Part shown: positions 25,158 through 34,326 of the stretch, one piece after another
Position numbering within the stretch: the stretch's first letter is position 1
How the letters are laid out: each line of letters starts with the position of its first letter
Assembly: GCA_020632925.1 (NCBI GenBank)
Contig: JACKER010000030.1
Span: forward strand, 1-64,000
DNA length: 64,000 nt
Direction: 5' to 3'
Source: Alphaproteobacteria bacterium
GTDB lineage: Bacteria > Myxococcota_A > UBA796 > GCA-2862545
Translations under genes and position numbers: made by a program
The notes under the pieces: model-generated
Databases searched by the model: none
Seen by the model: only the letters and a program-made list of their open reading frames with translations
Told to the model about the DNA's origin: nothing

Positions 25158-28100
25158 ATGCAGACCCTGACCAATTTCGCGAAGCGGCTCTTCGGTGACG
25201 CGAACGACCGCGAGCTGAAGCGCATCGATCCGCTCGTTCGGCGAATCAAGGACCTCGAGCCGCAGATGCAGGCGCTCTCCGAGGACGCGCTGCGTGGCCA
25301 GACCGCGGAGTTCAAGAAGCGCATCGCCAATGGCCAGTCGCTCGACGACCTGCTTCCGGAGGCCTTCGCCACCGTCCGCGAGGTGGGCTCGCGCCTCATG
25401 GGCATGCGTCACTTCGACAGCCAGATGATCGGTGGCATCGTTCTCCATCAGGGCAAGATCGCCGAGATGAAGACGGGCGAGGGCAAGACGCTGGTGGCGA
25501 CGCTGCCGGTGTACCTGAACGCCCTGTCCGGAGAAGGCGCCCACGTCGTCACGGTCAACGACTACCTCGCTCGCCGCGACGCCGACTGGATGCGCACGCT
25601 GTACGAGTTCCTCGGCCTGTCCGTGGGCGTCATCCTGCAGAACGAGCGCAACGACGCCGTGAAGCGCGCCGCCTACCAGGCGGACATCACCTACGGGACC
25701 AACAACGAGTTCGGGTTCGACTACCTCCGCGACAACATGAAGTTCTCCGCGGACCAGATGGTCCAGCGTGGCCACGCGTTCGGCATCGTGGACGAGGTCG
25801 ACTCCATCCTCATCGACGAGGCGCGGACCCCGCTCATCATCAGCGGCCCGATGAACGCCTCGATTGACCTGTACTCGATCATCGACGCCGTGATCCCGCT
25901 GCTCCAGCGCGAGCGCGACTTCACCGTCGACGAGAAGGCGAAGTCGGTGTCGCTGACCGACGACGGCATCACGCGGATCGAGGAGCGCCTCGGCATCAGC
26001 AACCTGTACGACCCCAACAACATGGAGGTCCTGCACCACGTCAACCAGTCGCTCAAGGCGCACCACCTGTTCCGCCGCGATCGGGACTACGTCGTGCGGG
26101 ACGGTGAGGTCGTCATCGTCGACGAGTTCACCGGTCGCCTGATGCACGGTCGCCGCTGGTCCGATGGGCTGCACCAGGCGGTCGAGGCCAAGGAGAAGGT
26201 CGACGTCCAGCAGGAGTCGCAGACCTACGCGACGATCACGTTCCAGAACCTGTTCCGGATGTACAAGAAGCTCGCCGGCATGACGGGCACCGCGGCGACG
26301 GAGGCCGCCGAGTTCGCGTCGATCTACAACCTCGACACCGTCGTCATCCCGACGAACCGACCCATCCAGCGGCTCGATCACGAGGACGTGATCTACAAGA
26401 CGCAGATGGAGAAGTTCCGCGCGGTCGTCAACGAGATCGAGGAGCGGAACAAGCACGGCCAGCCCATCCTCGTGGGCACCACCTCCGTCGAGCGGTCGGA
26501 GATCGTCAGCCGTCTGCTCCAGCGCAAGGGCATCAAGCACGAGGTGCTCAACGCCAAGAACCACGCTCGCGAAGCCGAGATCGTGGCGCAGGCCGGGCGC
26601 CTCGGCGGCGTCACCATCTCCACGAACATGGCGGGCCGCGGCACCGACATCAAGCTGGGCGGCGATGCCGAGAAGCTCGCGCGGGCCCAGCACGACCCCG
26701 AGGTCGACGCCGACGCCCACGCCCAGGCCTTCGCGTACTGGGAGGAGAGCTGCAAGCTCGAGAAGGTCAAGGTCCTCGAGGCGGGTGGGCTCTTCATCAT
26801 CGGCACCGAGCGGCACGAGTCGCGCCGGGTCGACAACCAGCTGCGTGGTCGGTCGGGCCGCCAGGGCGATCCGGGCGGGTCGCGGTTCTACCTCTCGCTC
26901 GAGGACGACCTCCTCCGCATCTTCGGGTCCGACAAGGTGACGGTGTGGATGGAGCGCATGGGGCTCGAGGACGACGAGCCCATCGAGCACCGCTGGATCA
27001 CGCGGGCCGTCGAGAACGCGCAGATCAAGGTCGAGGGGCACAACTTCAACATCCGGAAGAACCTCCTCGAGTACGACGACGTCATGAACTACCAGCGCAA
27101 GGGGGTCTACGAGATCCGCCGACGAGCGCTGAAGGGCGACAGCATCCTCGAGATGGTGCGCGAGTCGCTGGACAACATCGTCCAGGACATGATGGACGAC
27201 TTCCTGGTCGAGGGTCTGCGCCCCGAGCACTGGAACATCGGTGGGTTGCGCGACAACCTCAAGCGGGTGTTCGAGGTCGAGTGGACCGAGACCGACGATC
27301 AGCTGCGGGACATGTCGCGCGACGAGCTCCGCAACCGGATCAAGTCGGCCGGGCACGCGGGCCTGGACGGTGTGGTGGAGCGCTTCGGCGACGAAGCCTT
27401 CCGGGGCACTGCGCGGATGCTCCTGCTGCAGTTCACGGACAGCCTGTGGAAGGACCACCTGCTCGCGCTCGATCGGCTGCGTCAGGGCGTCGGCCTCCGT
27501 GGCTACGGTCAGCGCAACCCGCTGCTGGAGTACAAGCGGGAGGCACTGCAGATGTACCTGCAGATGTCCGCGATGCGCGACGAGATGGTGGTCACGCGGT
27601 TGTTCCACATGGACCCCGCCGTGGCCCAGGCCGCTGCCGGCTCCGCGAGCAAGAGCACCGCTCGAAAGCTGCAGAGCGGGACCTTCCGTCCGGCGATGGA
27701 CCTGATGTCGGCGGCGGCCCGCGCCGCCAAGAGCGGAGAGGCCGCACAGCCCGCTGCCGCTCCGGAACCTGCGCCCCTGCCGCCGCCCCCCGAGCCCGAG
27801 CCCGCTCCCGCGCCGACCCGCCCGCCGCAGCCCGGCGAGGAGGCGCGACTGTTCGCGCACCACTTCCAGCTCCGTCGCAACGACCCGTGCCCCTGCGGCT
27901 CGGGGAAGAAGTTCAAGAAGTGCTGCTACGACGAGAACTGGGTGCCGCCCGCCGGCGAGGAGCCCCAGCCCGACGAGGTCGCAGCCGCTGCGGACGCGGT
28001 GTCCGAGCCCGATCCGGACTCGGGCGTGGTGTCCGAGGGGATGGACCTCGGTGATCTCGGGTCGGCCGTGTCCGAACAGGAGCGGGAGCCCTCCCTGCCC

Positions 28101-28163
28101 GCGGGCTCGATGCCCGACGAGGAGCCCCCGACCGATCAGGGCGAGGAGCCTCGCACCTTCTGA
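25158..28163 (+). CDS. secA: preprotein translocase ATPase SecA
   Basis: The SecA motor that pushes unfolded preproteins through SecYEG using ATP. 1001 residues: Walker A-like MKTGEGKT (104-111), DEVD (212-215), preprotein-binding and helical-wing regions, and a C-terminal zinc SEC-C motif (C911, C913, C922, C923 region) that contacts SecB and lipids. After it comes an acidic/Pro-rich tail of about 70 residues that makes the protein longer than E. coli SecA (901). A Pro-rich linker (about 865-900) precedes the zinc motif. ATG 25158 has a fair purine stretch upstream. A terminator-like hairpin lies right after the stop, so it is separated from rpsB. Confidence 0.97.
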   Translation: MQTLTNFAKRLFGDANDRELKRIDPLVRRIKDLEPQMQALSEDALRGQTAEFKKRIANGQSLDDLLPEAFATVREVGSRLMGMRHFDSQMIGGIVLHQGKIAEMKTGEGKTLVATLPVYLNALSGEGAHVVTVNDYLARRDADWMRTLYEFLGLSVGVILQNERNDAVKRAAYQADITYGTNNEFGFDYLRDNMKFSADQMVQRGHAFGIVDEVDSILIDEARTPLIISGPMNASIDLYSIIDAVIPLLQRERDFTVDEKAKSVSLTDDGITRIEERLGISNLYDPNNMEVLHHVNQSLKAHHLFRRDRDYVVRDGEVVIVDEFTGRLMHGRRWSDGLHQAVEAKEKVDVQQESQTYATITFQNLFRMYKKLAGMTGTAATEAAEFASIYNLDTVVIPTNRPIQRLDHEDVIYKTQMEKFRAVVNEIEERNKHGQPILVGTTSVERSEIVSRLLQRKGIKHEVLNAKNHAREAEIVAQAGRLGGVTISTNMAGRGTDIKLGGDAEKLARAQHDPEVDADAHAQAFAYWEESCKLEKVKVLEAGGLFIIGTERHESRRVDNQLRGRSGRQGDPGGSRFYLSLEDDLLRIFGSDKVTVWMERMGLEDDEPIEHRWITRAVENAQIKVEGHNFNIRKNLLEYDDVMNYQRKGVYEIRRRALKGDSILEMVRESLDNIVQDMMDDFLVEGLRPEHWNIGGLRDNLKRVFEVEWTETDDQLRDMSRDELRNRIKSAGHAGLDGVVERFGDEAFRGTARMLLLQFTDSLWKDHLLALDRLRQGVGLRGYGQRNPLLEYKREALQMYLQMSAMRDEMVVTRLFHMDPAVAQAAAGSASKSTARKLQSGTFRPAMDLMSAAARAAKSGEAAQPAAAPEPAPLPPPPEPEPAPAPTRPPQPGEEARLFAHHFQLRRNDPCPCGSGKKFKKCCYDENWVPPAGEEPQPDEVAAAADAVSEPDPDSGVVSEGMDLGDLGSAVSEQEREPSLPAGSMPDEEPPTDQGEEPRTF

Positions 28164-28171
28164 GCAGCGGT

Positions 28172-28204
28172 GGCCCCCCCGTGCCCCTCGTGCTACGGGG
28201 GGCC
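28172..28204 (+). terminator. GC-rich hairpin after secA
   Basis: GGCCCCCC at 28172-28179 pairs with GGGGGGCC at 28197-28204, extended by GU/AC with one bulged C, leaving a loop of about 12 bases. It starts 9 bases after the secA stop and precedes rpsB by 150 bases. There is no U run after it, so it could be a GC-type terminator or an attenuator for rpsB. Confidence 0.55.
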
Positions 28205-28352
28205 TCCTGCGCGCTCACGTGCGCAGAGACCACCACGCCGGATCCCTGGCGCTCCCGGACCTCCGGGCGCTCCGAGACCCCCGACGATCCCCGGTGCCCG
28301 CGCGAGCGGGTCGGATCGGCGGGCCGGCGGACGACCAACCATCGAGGACATC

Positions 28353-29150
28353 ATGAACGTCTCCCTGCGCGACCTCCTCCAGGCCGGTGTGCACTTCGGT
28401 CACCAGACCCGGCGCTGGAACCCCAAGATGAAGCCGTACATCTACGGCGCCAAGAACGGGGTCCACATCATCGACCTCCAGCGCACCGCGCGCGGCCTGG
28501 TCGACGCCTCCCGCTTCCTGACCCAGACCGTCGCTCACGGTGGCACGGTGCTGTTCGTCGGGACCAAGCGCGCCGCCCGCGACATCGTCGCCGAGGAGGC
28601 CGGCCGCTGCCAGATGTTCTACGTGAACAACCGCTGGCTCGGTGGGACCCTCACCAACTGGCAGACGGTCAAGAAGTCGATCGATCGCCTGGTCCAGCTC
28701 GAGAAGGCCCGTGACGAGGGCCGCTTCGACGTGCTGACCAAGAAGGAGGCGCTCGGCGCCCACCGCGAGATCGAGAAGATGAACGTCAACCTCGGCGGCA
28801 TCAAGGGCATGCGCGGCCTGCCGTCCGCGATGTTCATCATCGACCCCAAGAAGGAGCACATCGCCGTCAAGGAGGCGAACTCCCTGGGCATCCCGGTGGT
28901 CGCGCTGTGCGACACCAACTGCGACCCGAGCGGCATCCAGTACGTGGTCCCGGGCAACGACGACGCGATCAAGTCCATCCGGCTGTTCACGACCGCCATC
29001 GCGGACTCGGTCGGCGAGGGTCGTTCCGCGTCCACCGGCCGGTCCTCGCAGCAGGCGGCCTATGTCGGTGCCGAGGACGACGAGGCGGCCGATGTCGAGG
29101 TCGTCAAGCGGTACTCGGCCGAGCCCGAGGAAGAGGCTCAGGACAACTGA
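28353..29150 (+). CDS. rpsB: 30S ribosomal protein S2
   Basis: S2, a 30S subunit protein essential for S1 attachment and translation. The 265-residue protein has the signatures GVHFGHQTRRWNPKM, NNRWLGGTLTNW, GMRGLPSAMFIIDPKKE and VPGNDDAIKSIRL. The C-terminal 35 residues are acidic and low complexity. ATG 28353 has GAGG 5 bases upstream. The upstream 189 bases contain a terminator-like hairpin and then a leader of about 150 bases; S2 is often autoregulated through such leaders, but no motif is recognised here. It precedes tsf, as usual. Confidence 0.97.
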   Translation: MNVSLRDLLQAGVHFGHQTRRWNPKMKPYIYGAKNGVHIIDLQRTARGLVDASRFLTQTVAHGGTVLFVGTKRAARDIVAEEAGRCQMFYVNNRWLGGTLTNWQTVKKSIDRLVQLEKARDEGRFDVLTKKEALGAHREIEKMNVNLGGIKGMRGLPSAMFIIDPKKEHIAVKEANSLGIPVVALCDTNCDPSGIQYVVPGNDDAIKSIRLFTTAIADSVGEGRSASTGRSSQQAAYVGAEDDEAADVEVVKRYSAEPEEEAQDN

Positions 29151-29231
29151 GCTCGACGCGCCGGGGTCCCATCGCGGATCCCGGCCATCCAACTACATCA
29201 ACCGATTCGTTTCGTCTGGCGGAGAACCACC

Positions 29232-29876
29232 ATGGGTGCGGCTGACATCAAGACCCTGCGCGAGCGCACCGGCGCAGGCATCCTGGACTGCAAGAAGGCT
29301 CTGGCCGAGTCCGGGGACGACCTCGAGAAGGCGATCGACTGGCTGCGCGCCAAGGGCATCTCGAACGCAGCCAAGAAGTCCGCGCGGGCGGCCACCGAGG
29401 GCCTGGTGGTCTCCTACATCCACGCCGGCGGCAAGATCGGCGTGCTCCTCGAAGTGAACTGCGAGACCGACTTCGTCGCGATCAACGACAACTTCAAGGC
29501 GCTCTGCAACGACATCGCGATGCACATCGCGGCCGCCGCGCCGGAGTACGTGCAGCGCGAGGACGTGCCGGCCGACGCGATCGAGCGCGAGAAGGAGATC
29601 CAGAAGGCCCGCGTGATCGAGGAGGGCAAGCCCGCCGCGGTCGCCGAGCGGATCGTCGAGGGTCGGATGGGCAAGTTCTACGAGGAGAGCTGTCTCCTCG
29701 AGCAGAAGTTCATCAAGGACGACTCCAAGACCGTCAAGGACGTCCTGACCGACGCCGTGGCCAAGATCGGCGAGAACATCAAGGTCCGCCGGTTCGCCCG
29801 CTACGTGCTGGGTGAGGGCCTCGAGAAGAAGTCCGCCGACTTCGCGGCCGAGGTCGCGGCCCAGCTGGGGAACTGA
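29232..29876 (+). CDS. tsf: elongation factor Ts
   Basis: EF-Ts regenerates EF-Tu-GTP. 214 residues, the short type without the full coiled-coil core dimerisation region of E. coli EF-Ts (283). It begins with a UBA-like N-terminal domain (VKxLRERTGAGILDCKKAL pattern) and has the motif CETDFVA at about residues 76-83. The remainder matches the core domain and ends with GEGLEKKSADF. ATG 29232 has GGAG 7 bases upstream. It lies 81 bases after rpsB and only 2 bases before frr; pyrH, which often lies between, is absent. Confidence 0.96.
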   Translation: MGAADIKTLRERTGAGILDCKKALAESGDDLEKAIDWLRAKGISNAAKKSARAATEGLVVSYIHAGGKIGVLLEVNCETDFVAINDNFKALCNDIAMHIAAAAPEYVQREDVPADAIEREKEIQKARVIEEGKPAAVAERIVEGRMGKFYEESCLLEQKFIKDDSKTVKDVLTDAVAKIGENIKVRRFARYVLGEGLEKKSADFAAEVAAQLGN

Positions 29877-29878
29877 GC

Positions 29879-30439
29879 ATGGACGAGTACCTCGAGGCCC
29901 TCGATGGGGACATGGAGCAGGCGCTCGAGGCACTCGGTCGCGAGCTCTCCAAGGTCCGCACGGGCCGTGCCACGCCGAAGCTCGTCGACGGCGTGGTGGT
30001 CCCGGTCGCGTCCTACGGCACGTCGATGCCGATCAACCAGCTCGCCACGATCCAGGCGCCGGACGCCCGGCTGCTGACGATCACGCCCTGGGACAAGGGC
30101 ACCATCTCGGACATCGAGCGCGCCATCCTGGCTGCCGGCCTCGGGCTCAACCCGAGCAACGACGGCCAGCTCATCCGGGTCCCCGTTCCGCCGCTCACGC
30201 AGGAACGTCGGCGAGAGCTGGTGAAGATGGCCAAGAAGGCAGGTGAGGACTCCAAGATCCGCATCCGCCACATCCGCCGCGAGTACAACGACATGTTCAA
30301 GGCGGGTGAGAAGGACGGCGACATCTCCGAGGACGACTGCCGCCGCCTGCTGGAGAAGGTCCAGACCGCGACGGACGCGTTCGTCGCCCGGGTGGACGAG
30401 GTGGTCGCGAAGAAGGAGGCCGAGGTCCTGGAGGTCTGA
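29879..30439 (+). CDS. frr: ribosome recycling factor
   Basis: RRF splits post-termination ribosomes with EF-G. 186 residues, full length, with the family pattern LSKVRTGRATPKLVDGV near the start, then LTITPWDKGTISDIERAI, PLTQERRRELVK and RRLLEKVQTATDAFV. ATG 29879 follows the tsf stop by 2 bases. Its TGA shares the A with the uppS ATG (TGATG), so uppS is coupled to it. Gene order rpsB-tsf-frr-uppS-cdsA-rseP follows the common bacterial arrangement except that pyrH is missing. Confidence 0.97.
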   Translation: MDEYLEALDGDMEQALEALGRELSKVRTGRATPKLVDGVVVPVASYGTSMPINQLATIQAPDARLLTITPWDKGTISDIERAILAAGLGLNPSNDGQLIRVPVPPLTQERRRELVKMAKKAGEDSKIRIRHIRREYNDMFKAGEKDGDISEDDCRRLLEKVQTATDAFVARVDEVVAKKEAEVLEV

Positions 30440-31167
30440 TGCAGCCCCCCGTTCCGACGCACCTCGCGGTCATCATGGACGGCAACGGGCGCTGGGCCAC
30501 CGAGCGTGGTCTGCCCCGTTCCGCGGGTCACGAAGCCGGTGCGGACAGCGTCCGCGAGATCACGCGCGCGTGCCGGCGGAAGGGGATCCGGTACCTCACG
30601 CTGTACAGCTTCTCGACGGAGAACTGGGGTCGACCCGAGGACGAGGTCGACACGCTGATGGCGCTGCTCGCCCGGTACCTCGTGGAGGAGCGGGACGAGA
30701 TGATGGACAACGGTGTCCGGCTCCAGGGCATCGGTGAGCTCGACCGCCTCCCGAAGTACGTCCGGACGCTGCTCGAGGAGGCGACACGCATCACGGCGGA
30801 CAACGAGGGCCTGCTGCTCACGCTGGCGCTCTCGTACGGCTCGCGCGCCGAGATCGTGGATTCGATGCGCTTCCTCGCCCGCGAGGTGGAAGCGGGCCGG
30901 CTGCGTCCCGAGGACATCGACGAGACCGCGATCGGCGCCCACCTGTACACCGCCGGTATGCCGGATCCGGACCTGCTCGTCCGCACCAGCGGCGAGATGC
31001 GGCTGTCGAACTTCCTGCTGTGGCAGGTCGCGTACGCCGAGCTCTACGTCACGGACGTGATGTGGCCGGACTTCCGGTCCCCCCAGCTCGAGGAGGCCCT
31101 CGAGTCCTATGCCCGCCGCCAGCGGCGCTTCGGGAAGACGGGTGCGCAGCTGGAGTCCGGCGCGTGA
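30439..31167 (+). CDS. uppS: undecaprenyl diphosphate synthase
   Basis: UppS adds cis isoprene units to farnesyl diphosphate, giving the C55 carrier for peptidoglycan and other polymers. 242 residues. Catalytic Asp14 is in IMDGNGRWA; the other signatures are LTLYSFSTENWGRP and PDPDLLVRTSGEMRLSNFLLWQ. ATG 30439 shares one base with the frr stop, and the gene ends in GTGA overlap with cdsA. The enzyme is soluble but works at the membrane surface. MurJ (3.7 kb) uses the lipid II made on this carrier. Confidence 0.97.
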   Translation: MQPPVPTHLAVIMDGNGRWATERGLPRSAGHEAGADSVREITRACRRKGIRYLTLYSFSTENWGRPEDEVDTLMALLARYLVEERDEMMDNGVRLQGIGELDRLPKYVRTLLEEATRITADNEGLLLTLALSYGSRAEIVDSMRFLAREVEAGRLRPEDIDETAIGAHLYTAGMPDPDLLVRTSGEMRLSNFLLWQVAYAELYVTDVMWPDFRSPQLEEALESYARRQRRFGKTGAQLESGA

Positions 31168-31961
31168 CCCAGCGCCTGCTCGCCGCGCTGGTCGGGCTCG
31201 CGATCCTGCTCCCCGCGGTGGTGTGGGGCGGCGTGATCGCGGCGGACGTGATCGTGGTCGTCGCGGCGATGATCTGCGTCGCGGAGTACGCCGCGATGGC
31301 CTTTCCCGACGATCGGTGGTGGAAGGGCGGGTTCCTGACGCTCGCGTGGGCGGCGATGCACGTCTCCCAGGTGTACGGCCCACCCGGATCGAGCGGCGTG
31401 GTGGTGTTGCTCGTGGTCCTCGCGGCCATGATCTTCATGACCTTCCGTCCTGGAGAGACGCTCGACCGTGCCGCGGATGATGCCGGGCGCCTCGCCCTCG
31501 GCATCGTGTGGCTCTCCTTCCTCTCGGCGCTGTCCCTGCTCCGTCGCGCGGACCACGGCCTGGCCTGGATCTTCCTGGTCCTCACCGTGTCCTGGCTGGG
31601 CGACACCGGCGGGTACTTCGCGGGGCGCTTCCTCGGGAAGCACCCGCTGTACCCGAAGGTGAGCCCCAAGAAGACGTGGGAGGGGGTCGCGGGCGGCGTT
31701 ATCTTCGCTACTGTGGGTACCTACGTCGTTCGCGCGCTCGGTATGCCGGATCTCCCCGTCTGGGCGCCGTTGGTCCTCGGGCCGGTGCTCTGCGTGACGG
31801 GCGTGGTCGGCGACCTGTCGGAGTCGTTGCTGAAGCGCGCCTTCGGCGTGAAGGACTCCGGTTGGATCATGCCGGGCCACGGTGGGATGCTGGACAGGAT
31901 CGACAGCGTGCTCTTCGTGGCGCCCGTTGCGCTCGCGTGGGTCACCTTCGTGGGAGGCTGA
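31164..31961 (+). CDS. cdsA: phosphatidate cytidylyltransferase
   Basis: CdsA makes CDP-diacylglycerol from phosphatidate and CTP, the precursor for all phospholipids, including the PssA reaction at 1.7 kb. 265 residues with about eight hydrophobic helices and the C-terminal signature (SPKKTWEGVAGG, then GDLSESLLKRAFGVKDSG and GHGGMLDRIDS, carrying Asp residues for metal binding). The GTG start overlaps the uppS stop in GTGA. The next gene rseP starts 4 bases after this stop. Full length for the family (about 270-285). Confidence 0.96.
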   Translation: MTQRLLAALVGLAILLPAVVWGGVIAADVIVVVAAMICVAEYAAMAFPDDRWWKGGFLTLAWAAMHVSQVYGPPGSSGVVVLLVVLAAMIFMTFRPGETLDRAADDAGRLALGIVWLSFLSALSLLRRADHGLAWIFLVLTVSWLGDTGGYFAGRFLGKHPLYPKVSPKKTWEGVAGGVIFATVGTYVVRALGMPDLPVWAPLVLGPVLCVTGVVGDLSESLLKRAFGVKDSGWIMPGHGGMLDRIDSVLFVAPVALAWVTFVGG

Positions 31962-31965
31962 ACCG

Positions 31966-33630
31966 GTGGAGATGCTGACCTGGGGCCTGTCCTTCGGCGT
32001 GATGGTCTGCGTCCTCGTGGTGGTCCACGAGGCGGGTCACTACCTCGCGGCGAAGGCCTTCGGCATCGGCGCCCCCGTGTTCTCCATCGGCATCGGCCCG
32101 CCGCTGCTACGCCTGTTCCACTGGCGTGGGACGGACTTCGTCGTCTCCGGCCTCCCGATCGGTGGGTACGTGAAGCTCGCGGGCGCTGATCCCTTCGGGG
32201 AAGAGGACCCGGACACCTTCGTCGACCCCAGCCAGGACTTCATGCGGCGCCCCGTCTGGCAGCGCTTCATCGTCATGCTGGCGGGTCCGCTGATGAACCT
32301 GGTGTTGCCCTACGTCCTGCTCACCGCGGTCTTCATGACCGGGGAGCCGCAGGCGGACAACTCCGTCGGCACCGTCATCCCCGACACCCCCGCGGCCCGT
32401 GCGGGCATCCGCCCCGGCGATCGGGTCGTGTCCGTCGACGGGCAGCCGGTCGAGGTGTGGAACGATCTGTTGCGGGAGCTCGACGACAAGGTCGGCCAGC
32501 CGTTCGTCCTCGGACTCGAGCGTGGCGCTGCGCACCTCGACGTGACCCTCCCCGCGGACGCCGTGCGCCTCGACATGGACGGGCTGACGGACACCGAGGC
32601 CCTCGGCGTCTTCAGCTCGCGGCGCTCGCCGCGCATCGGCGTGAGCGACATCGACTCACCCGCCTGGATCGCCGGGCTCCGGCCCGGGGACGGGATCGTG
32701 GCGGTCGACGGCCAGCCGGTGGACTCCTGGGAGGAGATGATCGCGGCGCTCACACCCGATCGCGAGCACCTGGTGAAGCGCGCCAGGGCCGTGGAGGGTG
32801 GGCTCGAGCACTCCGAGGTCACGCTGAAGCCGACGGGTTGGGTGGCGCCGCGTCCCGAGCGGGATCCGAACCCGTGGGGTCTCGTGCACGCCAGCGTGTT
32901 CGTCGGGACGGTGCTCGAAGGGTCCGCCGCGGCAGAGGCCGGCTTCCAGGTCGGCGACCGCATCCTGGAGATGGATGGGCAGACCATCGACTCCTGGACG
33001 AAGGTGCTCGCGCTGGGGTGGGCCACGACCGACGGCGTGACCGAGCAGAACGCGGTCGCACGCGAGATCACGGTCGTGCTCCACCGCGCGGGTCAGACGA
33101 TCACCCTTCACCTCGTGCCGAAGGTCCAGCGCGAGTTCTTCAACGGGGTGGTGCGGTACCGCCCGATCATGGGCGTCCGCCAGTACTCCCAGACGTACGT
33201 GAACGGCCCGCAGATCAAGAAGTTCTACCCGATCACCCAGGCCGTCGGTCGCGCCGTCGAGGAGACGAACCTCGTCTTCGGGAAGACCTTCGGCGTGCTC
33301 GAGGGGCTGCTCCTCGGTCAGGTCAAGGTGAGCGAGGGGCTCGGTGGCCCGGTCGCCATCTTCCAGGTCGCCGGTGACTCCGCCAAGGAGGGCGTGTTCG
33401 CCTTCGTCCGCATGATGGCGATGATCAGCGTCAGCCTCGGCATCGTGAACCTGCTGCCGGTCCCCGTGCTCGACGGTGGCCAGATCACCGTCTACGGGAT
33501 CGAGGCCATCCGCGGCCGTCCGCTGCCGCTGCGGATCCGCGAGCGCATCCAGATGGCGGGGTTCCTGGTGCTCACCGCGGTCTTCCTGATGGTCACCGTG
33601 CTGGACGTGCAGCGGCTGTTCCAGGGATGA
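31966..33630 (+). CDS. rseP: RseP-type site-2 protease with three PDZ domains
   Basis: Intramembrane zinc metalloprotease that cuts signal peptides and anti-sigma factors. The HEAGH motif is at residues 21-25 and the second metal site is N495-LLPVPVLDGG. Three PDZ-like units lie between: about 130-190 (GIRPGDRVVSVDGQPV), 225-285 (GLRPGDGIVAVDGQPV) and 305-385 (GFQVGDRILEMDGQTI). E. coli RseP has two; the extra one makes the protein 554 long against about 450. GTG 31966 has GGGAGG 8 bases upstream, better than the ATG two codons on. It ends in ATGA overlap with tsaB. Confidence 0.95.
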   Translation: MEMLTWGLSFGVMVCVLVVVHEAGHYLAAKAFGIGAPVFSIGIGPPLLRLFHWRGTDFVVSGLPIGGYVKLAGADPFGEEDPDTFVDPSQDFMRRPVWQRFIVMLAGPLMNLVLPYVLLTAVFMTGEPQADNSVGTVIPDTPAARAGIRPGDRVVSVDGQPVEVWNDLLRELDDKVGQPFVLGLERGAAHLDVTLPADAVRLDMDGLTDTEALGVFSSRRSPRIGVSDIDSPAWIAGLRPGDGIVAVDGQPVDSWEEMIAALTPDREHLVKRARAVEGGLEHSEVTLKPTGWVAPRPERDPNPWGLVHASVFVGTVLEGSAAAEAGFQVGDRILEMDGQTIDSWTKVLALGWATTDGVTEQNAVAREITVVLHRAGQTITLHLVPKVQREFFNGVVRYRPIMGVRQYSQTYVNGPQIKKFYPITQAVGRAVEETNLVFGKTFGVLEGLLLGQVKVSEGLGGPVAIFQVAGDSAKEGVFAFVRMMAMISVSLGIVNLLPVPVLDGGQITVYGIEAIRGRPLPLRIRERIQMAGFLVLTAVFLMVTVLDVQRLFQG

Positions 33631-34289
33631 TCCTCGCGGTCGACACAGCCGGCCCGGTGGCTGGAGCGGCGCTGTGGGCGGAGGGACGCGCCTGGTCCCG
33701 CCAGGGTCGGGCACCGCGGGGCACCGAGGTGCTCCTCGGGACCTGGATCGAGGAGCTGTGCGCGGCATCGGGTCACCCGCTGTCCGAGCTGACGGGGATC
33801 GGCGTGGTCGCGGGACCGGGCGCCTTCACCGGCCTGCGTGTGGGACTCGCGACGGTGGCCGGGCTGGCGATGGCGCTCGATCTCCCGGTCTGGACCGACG
33901 ACGCCCTCTCGCCGCGCGCGCTGCGTGCAGGGCTCGGTGGCGAGCTGGTCTCGATGCTGGACGCCCGAAAAGGTAGGGTGTACGCCGCGCGCTGGAGCGG
34001 CGGCGAGCGGGTCCTCCCGCCCGCGGACATCGCTCCCGAGGTCGCGCTCGACGGGCTGTCCCCCGGGTTCCGCGCTACGGGCGAGGGAGCGCTGGTCTAC
34101 GCGGCGCTGGTCGAGGAGCGTGGGGGCTCGGTGGTGCCCGAGGCCGACGACCCCGGCGTGGTGGAGCTCGCGAGGCGAACGGCCGAAGGCCTGGCGCGTG
34201 GAGAGGGCGTGTCGGCCCTCGATCTGCACCCGCGCTACCTGCGTGACGCGGACGCGGTCCCGCGCGCGGCTCGGCAGCCTGTTAGGTAG
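33627..34289 (+). CDS. tsaB: t6A biosynthesis protein TsaB
   Basis: TsaB (YeaZ) partners TsaD for threonylcarbamoyl-adenosine modification of tRNA. 220 residues with the ASKHA-fold start ILAVDTAG, then GPGAFTGLRVGLATVAGLA and a MLDARKGRVYAARW strand, which mark it as YeaZ. TsaB lacks the metal site of TsaD, as expected. ATG 33627 overlaps the rseP stop in ATGA. tsaD is 12 kb away and tsaE is not in the window. A 37-base gap precedes the next gene, which has its own GGAGG. Confidence 0.93.
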   Translation: MILAVDTAGPVAGAALWAEGRAWSRQGRAPRGTEVLLGTWIEELCAASGHPLSELTGIGVVAGPGAFTGLRVGLATVAGLAMALDLPVWTDDALSPRALRAGLGGELVSMLDARKGRVYAARWSGGERVLPPADIAPEVALDGLSPGFRATGEGALVYAALVEERGGSVVPEADDPGVVELARRTAEGLARGEGVSALDLHPRYLRDADAVPRAARQPVR

Positions 34290-34326
34290 GACGGCCTGTC
34301 GCCCGGGTGGCGGTCGGAGGAAGAGG

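Noticed and set aside
23922..27863. 1313-residue open frame opposite secA
   Set aside because: Antisense to one of the best conserved genes, His/Asp/Val-rich without domain; codon-bias shadow.
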